A stretch of DNA of 64,000 nucleotides from Triticum aestivum (taxonomy: Eukaryota > Streptophyta > Magnoliopsida > Poales > Poaceae), in assembly GCF_018294505.1 (NCBI RefSeq), contig NC_057795.1:517407915-517471914 (forward strand), in the 5' to 3' direction. Positions 22,591 to 34,283 of the stretch are shown here, piece by piece. The notes under the pieces are model-generated. The model made no database searches. It was not told the DNA's origin and saw nothing but the letters and a program-made list of their open reading frames with translations. The position numbers were made by a program, and so were the translations under genes. The first letter of the stretch is position 1; the number at the start of each line of letters is the position of its first letter.

Positions 22591-23810
22591 TTTTATGCGT
22601 TGATGTTATATGCACGAGTAGAACACAAGTGAGTTGTGGACGATATAAGTCATACTGCCTACCAGCATGTCATACTTTGGTTCAGCGGTATTGTGAGATG
22701 AAGCGGCCCGGACCGACATTACGCGTACGCTTACGCGAGACTGGTTTCACCGTTACGAGCACTCGTGCTTAAAGGTGGCTGGCGGGTGTCTGTCTCTCTC
22801 ACTTTAGTTGAACCGAGTGTGGCTACGCCCGGTCCTTGTGAAGGTTAAAACGGAGTCTATTTGAAAAACTATCATTGTGGTTTTGATGCGTAGGTGAGAT
22901 TGGTTCTTGCATAAGCCCGTAGAAGCCACGTAAAATTTGCAACAACAAAGTAGAGGACGTCTAACTTGTTTTTGCAGGGCATGTTGTGATGTGATATGGC
23001 CAAGACATGATGCTATATTTTATTGTATGAGATGATCATGTTTTGTAACCGAAGTTATCGGCAACTGGCAGGAGCCATATGGTTGTCGCTTTATTGTATG
23101 AAATGCAAACGCCCTGTAATTGCTTTACTTTATCACTAAGCGGTAGCGATAGTCGTAGAAGCAATAGATGGCGTAATGACAACGATGCTACGATGGAGAT
23201 CAAGGTGTCGCGCCGGTGATGATGGTGATCACGACGGTGCTTCGAAGATGGAGATCACAAGCACAAGATGATGATGGCCATATCATATCACTTATATTGA
23301 TTGCATGTGATGTTTATCCTTTATGCATCTTATCTTGCTTTGATTGACGGTAGCATTTTAAGATGATCTCTCACTAATTATCAAGAAGTGTTCTCCCTGA
23401 GTATGCACCGTTGCGAAAGTTCTTCGTGCTGAGACACCACATGATGATCGGGTGTGATAGGCTCTACGTTCAAATACAACGGGTGCAAAACAGTTGCACA
23501 CGCGGAATACTCATGTTATACTTGACGAGCCTAGCATATACAGATATGGCCTCGGAACATGGGGACCGAAAGGTCGAGCGTGAATCATATAGTAGATATG
23601 ATCAACATAGAGATGTTCACCATTGAAACTACTCCATCTCACGTGATGATCGGACATGGTTTAGTTGATTTGGATCACGTAATCACTTAGATGACTAGAG
23701 AGATGTCTGTCTAAGTGGGAGTTCTTTAGTAATATGATTAATTGAACTTAAATTTATCATGAACTTAGTACCTGATAGTATTTTGCTTGTCTATGTTTGT
23801 TTGTAGATAG

Positions 23811-26800
23811 ATGGCTCGTGCTATTGTTCCGTTGAATTTTAATGCGTTCCTTGAGAAAGCAAAGTTGAAAGATGATGGTAGCAATTACACGGACTGGGTC
23901 CGTAACCTGAGGATTATCCTCATTGCTGCACAGAAGAGTTACGTCCTGGAAGCACCGCTGGGTGCCAGGCCTGTTGCTGATGCAACTGACGACGTTAAGA
24001 ACGTCTGGCAGAGCAAAGCTGATGACTACTCTATAATTCAGTGTGCCATGCTTTACGGCTTAGAACCGGGTCTTCAACGACGTTTTGAACGTCATGGGGC
24101 ATATGAGATGTTCCAGGAGTTGAAGTTAATATTTCAAGCAAATGCCCGGATTGAGAGATATGAAGTCTCCAATAAGTTCTACAGCTGCAAGATGGAGGAG
24201 AACAGTTCTGTCAGTGAGCATATACTCAAAATGTCTGGGTATAATAATCACTTGATTCAACTGGGAGTTAATCTTCCGGATGATAGCGTCATTGACAGAA
24301 TTCTCCAATCACTGCCACCAAGCTACAAGAGCTTTGTGATGAACTATAATATGCAAGGGATGAACAAGACTATTCCCGAGCTCTTCGCGATGCTGAAAGC
24401 CGCGGAGGTAGAAATCAAAAAGGAGCATCAAGTGTTGATGGTCAACAAGACCACTGGTTTCAAGAAAAGGGGCAAAGGGAAGAAGAAGGGGAACTTCAAA
24501 AGGAACGGCAAACAAGTTGCTGCTCAAGTGAAGAAACCCAAGTTGGACCTAAGCCTGAAACTGAGTGCTTTTACTGCAAGCAGACTGGACACTGGAAGCG
24601 GAACTGCCCCAAGTATTTGGCGGATAAGAAGGATGGCAAAGTGAACAAAGGTATATATGATATACATGTTATTGATGTGTACCTTACTAATGCTCGCAGT
24701 AGCACCTGGGTATTTGATACTGGTTCTGTTGCTAACATTTGCAACTCGAAACAGGGACTACGGATTAAGCGAAGATTAGCTAAGGACGAGGTGACGATGC
24801 GCGTGGGAAATGGTTCCAAAGTCGATGTGATCGCGGTCGGCACGCTACCTCTACATCTACCATCGGGATTAGTTTTAGACCTGAATAATTGTTATTTGGT
24901 GCCTGCGTTGAGCATGAACATTATATCTGGATCTTGTTTGATGCGAGACGGTTATTCATTTAAATCAGAGAATAATGGTTGTTCTATTTATATGAGTAAT
25001 ATCTTTTATGGTCATGCACCCTTGAAGAGTGGTCTATTTTTATTAAATCTCGATAGTAGTGATACACATATTCATAATGTTGAAGCCAAAAGATGCAGAG
25101 TTGATAATGATAGTGCAACATATTTGTGGCACTGCCGTTTAGGTCATATCGGTGTAAAACGCATGAAGAAACTCCATATTGATGGACTTCTGGAATCACT
25201 TGATTATGAATCACTTGGTACTTGCGAACCGTGACTCATGGGCAAGATGACCAAAACACCGTTCTCCAGATCTATGGAGAGAGCAACAGATTTGTTGGAA
25301 ATCATACATACAGATGTATGTGGTCCGATGAATGTTGAGGCTCGTGGCGGATATCGTTATTTCCTCACCTTCACAGATGATTTGAGCAGATATGGGTATA
25401 TCTACTTGATGAAGCACAAGTCTGAAACATTTGAAAAGTTCAAAGAATTTCAGAGTGAAGTAGAAAATCATCGTAACAAGAAAATAAAGTTTCTGCGATC
25501 TGATCGTGGAGGAGAATATTTGAGTTACGAGTTTGGTTTACATTTGAAACAATGTGGAATAGTTTCGCAACTCACGCCACCTGGAACACCACAGCGAAAT
25601 GGTGTGTCCGAACGTCGTAATCGTACTTTACTTGATATGGTGCGATCTATGATTTCTCTTACCGATTTACCGCTATCGTTTTGGGGTTATGCTTTAGAGA
25701 CGGCCGCATTCACGTTAAATAGGGCACCATCAAAATCCGTTGAGACGACGCCTTATGAACTGTGGTTTGGCAAGAAACCAAAGTTGTCGTTTCTCAAAGT
25801 TTGGGGCTGCGATGCTTATGTGAAGAAACTTCAACCAGATAAGCTCGAACCCAAATCGGAGAAATGTATCTTCATAGGATACCCAAAGGAGACAATTGGG
25901 TACACCTTCTATCACAGATCTGAAGGCAAGATTTTCGTTGCTAAAATCGGATCCTTTCTAGAGAAGGAGTTTCTCTCGAAAGAAGTGAGTGGGAGGAAAG
26001 TAGAACTTGATGAGATAACTGTATCTACTCCCTTATTGGAAAGTAGTTCATCACAAGAACCGGTTCCTGTGACAACTACACCAATTAGTGAGGAAGCTAA
26101 TGATATTGATCATGAAACTTCAGATCAAGTTTCTACTGAACCTCGTAGGTCTACCAGAGTAAGATCCGCACCAGAGTGGTACGGAAATCCTATTCTAGAA
26201 GTCATGTTACTAGACCATGATGAACCTACGAACTATGAGGAAGCGATGATGAGCCCAGATTCCGCAAAATGGCTAGAGGCCATGAAATCTGTGATAGGAT
26301 CCATGTATGAAAACAAAGTATGGACTTTGGTTGACTTGCCTGATGATCGGCAAGCCATTGAGAATAAATGGATCTTTAAGAAGAAGACTGACGCTGATGG
26401 TAATGTTACTATCTACAAAGCTCGACTTGTTGCAAAAGGTTTTCGACAAGTTCAAGGGGTTGACTACGATGAGACTTTCTCACCCGTAGCGATGCTTAAG
26501 TCTGTCCGAATCATGTTGGCTATTGCTGCATTTCATGATTATGAAATTTGGCAAATGGATGTCAAGACTGCATTCTTGAATGGATTTCTAGAAGAAGAGT
26601 TGTATATGATGCAACCTGAAGGTTTTGTTGATCCAAAAAGTGCTGACAAAGTGTGCAAGCTCCAACGTTCCATTTATGGACTGGTGCAAGCATCTCAGAG
26701 TTGGAATAAATGTTTTGATAGTGTGATCAAAGCATATGGTTTTATACAGACTTTTGGAGAAGCCTGTGTTTACAAGAAAGTGAGTGGGAGCTCTGTAGCA

Positions 26801-27773
26801 TTTCTAGTTTTATATGTTGATGACATATTATTAATTGGAAATGATATAGAATTTCTGGATAGCATAAAGGGATACTTGAATAAAAGTTTTTCTATGAAAG
26901 ACCTCGGTGAAGCTGCTTACATATTGGGCATCAAGATCTATAGAGATAGATCAAGACGCTTAATAGGACCTTCACAAAGTACATACCTTGACAAAATTTT
27001 GAAAAAGTTCAAAATGGATCAGGCAAAGAAAGGATTCTTGCCTGTGCTACAAGGTGTAAAGTTGAGTCAAACTCAATGCCCGACCATAGCAGAAGATAGA
27101 GAGAAAATGAAAGATGTTCCCTATGCTTCAGCCATAGGCTCTATCATGTATGCAATGCTGTGTACCAGACCTGACGTATGCTTAGCAATAAGCTTGGCAG
27201 GTAGGTACCAAAGTAATCCAGGAGTGGATCACTGGACAGCGGTCAAGAACATCCTGAAATACCTGAAAAGGACTAAGGATATGTTTCTCGTATATGGAGG
27301 TGACAAAGAGCTAGTCGTAAATGGTTACGTCGATGCAAGCTTTGACACTGATCCAGACGATTCTTTTATTAAACGGTGGAGCTGTAAGTTGGTGCAGTTC
27401 TAAACAAAGCGTCGTGGCAGGATCTACATGTGAAGCGGAGTACATAGCTGCTTCTGAAGCAGCAAATGAAGGAGTCTGGATGAAGGAGTTCATTTCCGAT
27501 CTAGGTGTCATACCTAGTGCATCGGGACCAATGAAGATCTTCTGTGACAATACTGGTGCAATTGCCTTGGCAAAGGAATCCAGATTTCACAAGAGGACCA
27601 AGCACATCAAGAGACGCTTCAATTCCATTCGGGACCAAGTCCAAGTGGGAGACATAGAGATTTGCAAGATACATACGGATCTGAATGTTGCAGACCCGTT
27701 GACTAAGCCTCTCTCACGAGCAAAACATGATCAGCACCAAGACTCCATGGGTGTTAGAATCATTACTATGTAA
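23811..27773 (+). pseudogene. Angela gag-pol polyprotein gene, three lesions
   Basis: The frame opens at 23811 with a Copia gag. A one-base loss near 24542, just before the CCHC zinc knuckle (24566-24607), moves the rest into another frame. The aspartic protease motif DTG is at 24716-24724, and the integrase zinc-binding HHCC region ends at 25234. There the second cysteine of the CxxC pair has become TGA (25232-25234). The integrase core follows (SDRGGEY and downstream), then RT with YVDD at 26813-26824. A short deletion near 27362 shifts frame again before RNase H (STCEAEYIAASEA), which ends at 27773. The enzymes would normally form the retroelement's virus-like particle, reverse transcription and integration machinery. 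This copy cannot make a full polyprotein. The stretch 22591-23810 is untranslated leader. Confidence 0.92.
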
Positions 27774-27791
27774 TCTAGATTATTGACTCTA

Positions 27792-27806
27792 GTGCAAGTG
27801 GGAGAC
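27792..27806 (+). other. Angela polypurine tract
   Basis: GTGCAAGTGGGAGAC ends immediately before the 3' LTR and is the plus-strand priming site. Confidence 0.75.
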
Positions 27807-29574
27807 TGAAGGAAATATGCCCTAGAGGCAATAATAAAGTTATTATTTATTTCCTCATATCATGATAAATGTTTATTATTCATGCTAGAATTGTATTAAC
27901 CGGAAACATGATACATGTGTGAATACATAGACAAACATATAGTCACTAGTATGCCTCTACTTGACTAGCTCATTAATCAAAGATGGTTATGTTTCCTAAC
28001 CATTGACATGTGTTGTCATTTGATTAATGGGATCACATCATTAGGAGAATGAGGTGATTGACATGACCCATCCCGTTAGCTTAGCACTTGATCGTTTAGT
28101 ATTCTGCTATTGCTTCCTTCATGACTTATACATGTTCCTGTAACTATGAGAATTGTGTAACTCCCGTTTACCGGAGGAACACTTTGGGTACTACCAAACG
28201 TCACAACATAACTGGGTGATTATAAAGGAGTACTACAGGTGTCTCCGAAGGTACATGTTGAGTTAGCATAATTCGAGATTAGGTTTTGTCACTCCGATTG
28301 TCGGAGAGGTATCTCTGGGCCCTCTCGGCAATGCTCATCACCTAAGCCTTGCAAGCATGTAACTAATGAGTTAGTTATAAGATGAAGTATTATAGAACAA
28401 GTAAAGAGACTTGTCGATAACGAGATTGAACTAGGTATTGGATACCGACGATCGAATCTCGGACAAGTAACATACCGATGACAAAGGGAACAACGTATGT
28501 TGTTATGCGGTTTGACCGATAAAGATCTTCGTAGAATATGTAGGAACCAATATGGGCATCCAGGTCCCGCTATTGGTTATTGACCAGAGATGTGTCTCAG
28601 TCATGTCTACATCGTTCTCGAACCGTAGGGTCCGCACGCTTAAGGTTTCGATGACAGTTATATTATGAGTTTATGTATTTTGATGTACCGAAGGTTGTTC
28701 GGAGTCCCGGATATGATTACGGACATGACGAGGAGTCTCGAAATGGTCGAGACATAAAGATTGATATATTGGACGGATATATTTGGACACCGGAAAGGTT
28801 CCGGAGAAGTTTGGAGCCCCGGGAGGTTACCGGAATCCCCCGGGAGGTATATGGGCCTTATTGGGCCCATGTAGGAGGAAGAGAGAAGGAGCAAGGGAGG
28901 GGGGCGCGCCCCCCCAAGCCCAATCCGAATTGGGGAAGGGGGCCGGCCCCCCCTTTCCTTTCTCCTTCCCCCTCTTCCTATTACTACTACTAGTACTACT
29001 TCCTAATACTAGTACTCTTTCCTTCCCCCTCCAAATAAGATAAGGAAAAGAGAGGGAAACCTACTTGGAGTAGGTTTCCCCCTCCTCATGGCGCGCCCCC
29101 CCCCCTAGGGCCGGCCACCTCCTCCCTCCCTCCTTTATATACGGGGGTAAGGGGGCACCCTAGAACACACAAGTTGATCATTGATCGTTCCTTAGCCGTG
29201 TGCGGTGCCCCCCCTCCATGATATTACACCTCGGTCATATTGTAGCGGTGCTTAGGCGAAGCCCTGCAACAGGAGAACATCAAGATCGTCACCACGCCGT
29301 CGTGCTGACGGAACACCCCCTCGGCGCCTCTGCTGGATCGGAGATCGAGGGTGCGTCATCGAGCTGTACGCGTGTCAAGAACTCGGAGGTGCCGGAGTAA
29401 CGGTACTTGGATCGGTTGAACCGGAGGACGTACGACTACTTCCTCTATGTTGCGTCAACGCTTCCGCTTCGGTCTACGAGGGTACGTAGACAACACTCTC
29501 CCCTCGTTGCTATATCATCACCATCATCTTGCGTGTGCGTAGGAAATTTTTTGAAATTACTACGTTCCCCAACA
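27807..29574 (+). repeat. Angela 3' LTR
   Basis: 1768 bp, starting and ending as the 5' LTR does. Differences from the 5' copy concentrate in the last 700 bp and in C/G runs near 28940 and 29093. Confidence 0.95.
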
Positions 29575-31816
29575 AAGCTTTGTCCATTGCACTTTGTGTA
29601 CTAACCCATGGTCTATGTGAGAGTTCTATGTGGGGTTAGGTACGTATCCATGGGCTTGCATCAAGAGGAAGATATCATACAACCCATGGAAAGGATGACA
29701 TCAAGTGTTGATCGTCATCAAGATTGCCGTGTGCAAGTTCAAGTGGAGCATCACGAAGAGACCAAGTGCTTGAATCTTGCCATCCATTGTGGTGTCAATG
29801 GACTTGTGAAGATGTGCTGAAGAGTCGCTCACCCATAGTGGACTATGGGGGAGCAATCATCTAGTCTTCATCGAGCCAACACAATCAAGAAAGGTGGTCC
29901 AACTTGAGGGAGTCAAGATCGTCTTCATCTAGCTCAAGTGGACCATGTGCAAGGTAAAGGTTTGGCCTTGATAGGTTTTCTATTTTACCGGTCTCGTGGT
30001 GGTAGTTGGGAGACCGGCTTATAGGATCGTTTGCCGTACTATCAAGGGGGGCTCTCAAGTTGGTAGCTTGATCGTATCGTTAGTAGAGAGCTCAAACCAT
30101 TGCATCCTTGCATCATGTTTCTTTGTTCTTGTTTGGTTCTCTTTTTGAGTCTTAGAGCTTATGGTCATCTTGATGACAAGCTTGAGTTCATCGAAAACGG
30201 AGTTCGCATGCGTCTTCTATGATGTTTTCGGTGTTGGAGGTTTTACCGGTCTTATCCAAGGAAGGGTTCTCACCATTTTCTTATGGGCTTTTTCTCATTT
30301 GCTTCTTATTGATATTTCTATCAAGATTGTGTTAGCCCTTGTTGCTAGCTTTCCAACAAACTTGGTTTCATCGAATTCGGAGCTCGTATGCAAAAGTTGT
30401 GGCTGTTTTGATATTGCCTGTTTTACATAGAGAGGTTGTACCGCCCCGTAGAGAGGTTGTACCGCTTGACCGGTACAACCGGTGTTTGGAGCGGTTGTAC
30501 CGCTCCAGAATTGGTCCGGAGGTTGTACCGGCCATGTACCGCTCTACCACCGGACTAGTTTCTGTTTTGGAGCGGTTGTTGACCGGTTTAACCGGTTTAA
30601 CCGGTACTACCGGTTCCCCAGGCTGTTGTACCGCTTAGAGCTTTTCCCAGGTTGGTTTTTCCTCTGCTTTGGCCGGTTGTACCGGTTCGTGCACCGGTTG
30701 TACCGGTCCTACATGTTTCTGCACATAACGGGCAGATTCGTGGGGACCTATTTAAGGGGGTCTTCTTCCCCAATGGTTCCCCATCTCTTGAGCTCGTTTT
30801 TGCCCTTATCGTTGACCTTCTTTGAGCTTGCTAACTCTCAATCCCTCCATGGATTCTTGCTAGTTTTTGAGGGAAAAGAGAGAGGAGATCTAGATCCACA
30901 CTTCCACCAATCACTTTCTCCTCTATGTGAGGGGAACCCCTTGGATCTAGATCTTGGAGTTCTTTGTGTTCTCCTTCTTGTTCTTCCTCTTACTTTCCTC
31001 CCTAGCATTAGTTGCTTTGGTGGGATTTGAGAGAGAAGGACTTGGGTACTCTGTGTGCCCTTGCCATTGCATTTGTGCATCGGTTTGAGTTCTCCACGGT
31101 GATACGTGGAAGTGAAGTTTGAGAAGCTTATTACTCTTGGGTGTTTGGGCACCCTAGAGCTTGTTCCTCTTGGGTGCCTTGGCGCCCTAGACGGTTGGTG
31201 GTGTTCGGAGCTCAATCATTGTGGTGTAAAGCTCCGGGCAAGCGTCGGGGTCTCCAATTAGGTTGTGGAGATCGCCCCGAGCAATTTGACGGGTACCGGT
31301 GACCGCCCCCAAGGGTTGCCAAAGTGTACGGGTTCGGTGACCGCCCCCAAGGGTCTCCATTTGTACGGGTTTGGTGACCGCCCTCAAGGGTCCCTTAGTG
31401 GAATCACGGCATCTTGCATTGTGCAAGGGCGTGAGGAGATTATGGTGGCCCTAGTGGCTTCTTGGGGAGCATTGTGCCTCCACACCGCTCCAAACAGAGA
31501 TTAGCATCCGCAAGGGTGTGAACTTCGGGATACATCATCGTCTCCGCGTGCCTCGGTTATCTCTTACCCGAGCCCTTTACTTATGCACTTTACTTTGTGA
31601 TAGCCATATTGTTCTTTGTCATATATCTTGCTATCGCATAGTTACTTATCTTGCTTAGCATAAGTTGTTGGTGCACATAGGTGAGCCTAGTTGTTTTAGG
31701 TTTTGTGCTTGACAAATTAACCGCTAGGTTTATTCCGCATTTGTTCAAGCCTAAACCGTAATTATTTTAAAGCGCCTATTCACCCCCCCCCTCTAGGCGA
31801 CATCTACGATCTTTCA
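29575..31816 (+). repeat. 5' LTR of the gag-only element, remainder
   Basis: Continues the LTR after the nested Angela element (the first five bases are its target duplication) and ends CGATCTTTCA at 31816. It carries a dense cluster of GGTTGTACCG/CGGTnnnACCG motifs at 30430-30710, then a TATA-like TATTTAAG at 30749-30756. It lacks 11 bp present in the 3' LTR near 38830. Confidence 0.9.
30749..30756 (+). promoter_or_regulatory. LTR TATA-like box
   Basis: TATTTAAG just downstream of the palindrome cluster. The equivalent in the 3' LTR is at 39013-39020. Confidence 0.45.
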
Positions 31817-31831
31817 ATTGGTATCAGAGCC
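31817..31831 (+). other. Primer-binding site (initiator Met tRNA)
   Basis: ATTGGTATCAGAGCC directly follows the LTR. TGGTATCAGAGC is the canonical Copia primer site, here unmutated. Confidence 0.9.
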
Positions 31832-31871
31832 TCGTCTCTCTTTGTTGGGATTAACCGCCTAGAGAGTAAAG

Positions 31872-34283
31872 ATGTCGACTAGGGGATTAGGATTCTCTGA
31901 CACTCTTAGTTTCGATGGCACAAATTTTGATGTTTGGGTAATTCGCATGCTTAACCTCTTTAGGGTCATGGACCCAAATTTAGAGCGAATTGTAGATATG
32001 GGTTTTTCTCCTCCAAAAGATCCCCAAAGATTATCTTTAGAGGATGAGAAAAACTCTTATCTCAATGCTCAAGCTTCTAATGTGATTTTCGATGCTTTGA
32101 GCAATGTAGTTCTTTTTCAACTCATGCCGTTCCGGGATGCTCATGAGTTGTGGACAAAGCTTCAAGATAAATATGGTGTGACCAATATTTGTGGGGATGA
32201 TTGTTCCCCCTCCACCTCCGGTCGTATAGTCTTCTCAACTTCTTCTACTTCACCTACATGTGGTTTGCCACAAGGTAATGATATGGTGAGTAGTGTTGGT
32301 CATTGCAATGATGATAGTATGCTTATTATGGATGATCCTTCATCACTATATTATTGCAATGCTCCTTCTTTGGGCTTTAACACTTCGAGCACTCCAAATG
32401 TTTCACATGCTTGTGTTGATAGTCCTTGCATATCATGTAGAAATTGCTTGACTAAATCTCATGATGATATGCTTGCTATGTCTTGTTGCCATGATAAAAA
32501 TGCATCTATTTCCTTGAATTGTTGTGCTAACAATGTAGAGGAAACCTAACACTCCATGGAACAAGATGTGGGGTTTAATGGTGCCTCAAGGGATCCTACA
32601 TCATCATCTATTGCTTTTTGCCTTATGGCTAAGGCGTCAAAGGTATCTCCTACTTTGTACCCCAATATGTCTCTTGATGATGATGTTGATGCTGATGATG
32701 ATGAGGATAATGATGAAGAGAATGATAATGTTGCCTCCTTAAAAACTAAGGGGGAAATGGTTTTTAAAGCTCTTCATAAAAATAAAATTGCTCGTTCCAA
32801 CTTCATGGAAATAATGTCCATTGCGATTGATGGCAAGAAATACATTGAGGAGTTGGAATCTCATCTAGAGGAGCATGAGGCCACCATTGAGAAAATGGAA
32901 GCTCATGGGCGTGATTACGCAAATGAGATCGCGGAGCTATCTCAAGCTCTTGAACATGAACAAACCACCTCCGAATCTCTTGAGGAGACTTTTGCTCTAG
33001 AATTATCTAGAGTGAGGGAATCTCATGATAGAGCTCTTGAGGTGGCCAACGATTTCAAAACTAAAAATGCTAAGCTTGAAGTTTCTCATGCTAGACTCCT
33101 TGAGGATTTTGAGCACCTCGAAAATGGCTCAAGGGTCATCAAGGGTGAGCTCATCAAACTCACCGAGTCTCATGCCCAACTTGAAGCTTCTTATTTAAAA
33201 GAGCTTGCCAAGTTGCCTTCTCCTCTTGTTGTTAATGATGATGCTTGTGCTACTAATTCTATTACTTGTGAAGCATCCATTTTGAAGGAGAATGTTGAGC
33301 TATGGGCTCAACTTGAGGTGCTATCTAGCAATTATGGGAAATTGGAAGAAAGTCATGAAAAGCTCTCAAGCTCTCATGATGATCTTCTAGTATCCCATAG
33401 TGTGCTAAAGATAGCTCATGAGGCCATGATTGCTAAGGTAACATCTAGTGAGCCTCATGTGGGTACTAGCACTACTTCTATTCAAAATAGTATATTGCCA
33501 TGTGCTAGTCCTTGTAATTCATCTACTCACAATGTTGGTACATCTTGTGATGAATTGCTTTCCTTGCCTTGTTGCTCTAACGATGAAGCTTATACTTCCT
33601 CTAGTACTTGTGTTGAGACTAACCGTGTAGAGGAAATCAAAGAGCTGAAGGCCCAAGTCACTTCTTTGAAGAAAGACTTGGAAAAGTGTCATGAAGGGAA
33701 ATCCGCACTCAACAATATCTTGAGTGTGCAAAAATCCCCCAATGACAAAGGTGGACTTGGATTCAACTCCAATAAGAAGAAGAAGTCCAAGTTTAACAAA
33801 AAGAAGGGCCAAGAACAAGTCAAGAATTCGGCCAAGATTGTTTGCTTCAAGTGCAAAGTTGAAGGGCATCATGTTAGATCTTGCCCATTGAAGAAGAAGG
33901 CCATTAGTGTCAAGCAACAAGGGAAGAGGGCACAAGTTCAATCTCATGCTCAACATCAAGTTGAAGAAAGGCCTCTTCCCAAGAAGACTCAAGTTAATGC
34001 TTCTCAAATTGAGAAATCAAGTGAGAAGAAAGTGAAGAGTAGACATTGCTACTTATGTCGTGAGAAAGGTCACGTCGCTTCTTCATGCACTAGTGGTAAC
34101 TTATCCAACCCAATTATTATTGATGATATCTATTCTCTTGGTAAGGATAAGGTTGGCAATGTGTTTGCCAAGTTTGTTGGTACTCAAAGTGGTGTCAAGC
34201 AAAGAACCATTTGGGTAGCCAAACCTATTGTGACTAACCTCTTAGGACCCAACTTGGTTGGGGACCAACAAGCTCAAACTTGA
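31872..34283 (+). pseudogene. Copia (Sirevirus-like) gag with one in-frame stop
   Basis: The frame opens at ATG 31872, 40 bp after the primer site. It runs without a frameshift to TGA at 34281-34283, broken only by TAA at 32547-32549. The first part (225 residues) has the Copia gag N-terminal signature (LSFDGTNFDVWVIRML, AHELWTKLQDKYGV). The second part (from 32556, 575 residues) has a very acidic stretch, a long coiled coil (about residues 90-260 of that segment, with heptad-like Leu/Glu/His repeats), a Lys-rich region and two CCHC knuckles at 33843-33884 and 34047-34088. Gag would form the particle and bind RNA. It is the only coding potential in the element, and the stop may be a late mutation. 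Confidence 0.85.

Larger units (their letters stand above)
20810..29574 (+). mobile_element. Full-length Angela-type Copia retrotransposon
   Basis: The 8765-bp element has two complete LTRs (20810-22572 and 27807-29574), a primer-binding site, a polypurine tract, gag-pol in Copia order (gag, protease, integrase, RT, RNase H) and a 5-bp target duplication. By hand alignment the two LTRs differ by about 18 substitutions in roughly 1755 bp, plus a few C/G-run length changes. At the commonly used grass rate of 1.3e-8 per site per year that is roughly 0.4 million years. The coding region is nevertheless broken in three places. Confidence 0.95.

Noticed and set aside
30482..31030. ORF of 182 residues in the gag-only element LTR (copy near 38890-39294)
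   Set aside because: It consists of palindrome-array sequence and LTR leader, is duplicated in both LTRs with different frames, and has no domain.
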